64,000 nt of DNA from contig MKTT01000090.1 of assembly GCA_001898385.1 (NCBI GenBank), positions 20,509 to 84,508 of the forward strand, given 5' to 3'. Position numbers and translations under genes: made by a program. Shown piece by piece: positions 63,192 through 64,000 of the stretch. Source of the stretch: Planctomycetales bacterium 71-10. GTDB taxonomy: Bacteria > Planctomycetota > Planctomycetia > Isosphaerales > Isosphaeraceae. The notes below the pieces were generated by a model. The model had not been told where the DNA came from. It searched no databases and was given only the letters and a program-made list of their open reading frames with translations. Positions within the stretch are counted from its first letter, which is position 1. Every line of letters starts with the position of its first letter.

Positions 63192-64000
<809 letters not shown>

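Overview
The window reads as chromosomal DNA from a very GC-rich planctomycete, most likely in or near the Isosphaeraceae (Singulisphaera/Paludisphaera-like). The assignment is by inference from gene content. Supporting genes are a PVC-type propeller/HEAT/cytochrome c protein (CxxCH), a DUF1559 type IV pilin-like protein, a secreted sulfatase, an S53 peptidase with the LExRxLLS N-terminal tag, an ECF sigma factor with a long membrane/redoxin extension, a serine-hydrolase/DUF1343 fusion and several secreted proteins of unknown function. I saw no tRNA, rRNA, CRISPR array, transposase or prophage structural gene. Genes are densely packed, with only a few stretches of 300-850 bases left non-coding.

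Layout. 0.2-10.5 kb: glycolate oxidase-type flavoprotein, hisE, PVC cytochrome protein, GT4 glycosyltransferase, DinB-like protein and a GT39-like membrane glycosyltransferase. 10.7-22.9 kb: small membrane protein, mutL, fused aroDE coupled to aroK and a prepilin peptidase, LapA-like membrane protein, coiled-coil lipoprotein, hisH, S53 peptidase, hisA and an EF-G paralogue. 23-30.6 kb: a DUF1559 protein with a secreted/membrane partner, a nucleoside salvage operon (upp, pyrimidine-nucleoside phosphorylase, nupC, punA) and a HAD phosphatase. 30.6-37.5 kb: a peroxiredoxin-Ser/Thr kinase fusion, an ATC-hydrolase-family protein, an esterase, a metal-ligand-poor M24 homologue and the serine-hydrolase/NamZ fusion. 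37.5-42.6 kb: an 841-base gene-free stretch rich in inverted repeats, a Rad52-family annealing protein, a membrane/coiled-coil gene pair and lnt. 42.6-54.3 kb: moeA, pabA/trpG, a secreted His-rich protein, a three-gene ABC export operon, mqnD and acnA. 54.5-64 kb: ECF-redoxin fusion, sulfatase, tandem paralogous secreted/membrane proteins, an ECF sigma/putative anti-sigma pair, then pdhA and the start of pdhB.

How the genes fit together. Most are housekeeping: shikimate (aroDE-aroK), histidine (hisE, hisH and hisA scattered, each behind its own promoter), futalosine-route menaquinone (mqnD), TCA (acnA), pyruvate dehydrogenase, lipoprotein maturation (lnt) and Mo-cofactor synthesis. The accessory interest lies in domain fusions that join redox folds to signalling domains (peroxiredoxin-kinase; ECF sigma-redoxin). 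It also lies in a pair of near-identical palindromes that sit on the -10 boxes of the Rad52-family gene and of a nearby membrane/coiled-coil gene, which suggests a small co-regulated set.

Promoters recur as TTGNNN-16/18-TANNNT upstream of many genes, and perfect GC-rich hairpins often follow stop codons. Start sites were chosen from ribosome-binding sites, homology of the N-terminus and promoter positions. All functional names come from recognition of motifs by eye; no database search was run.
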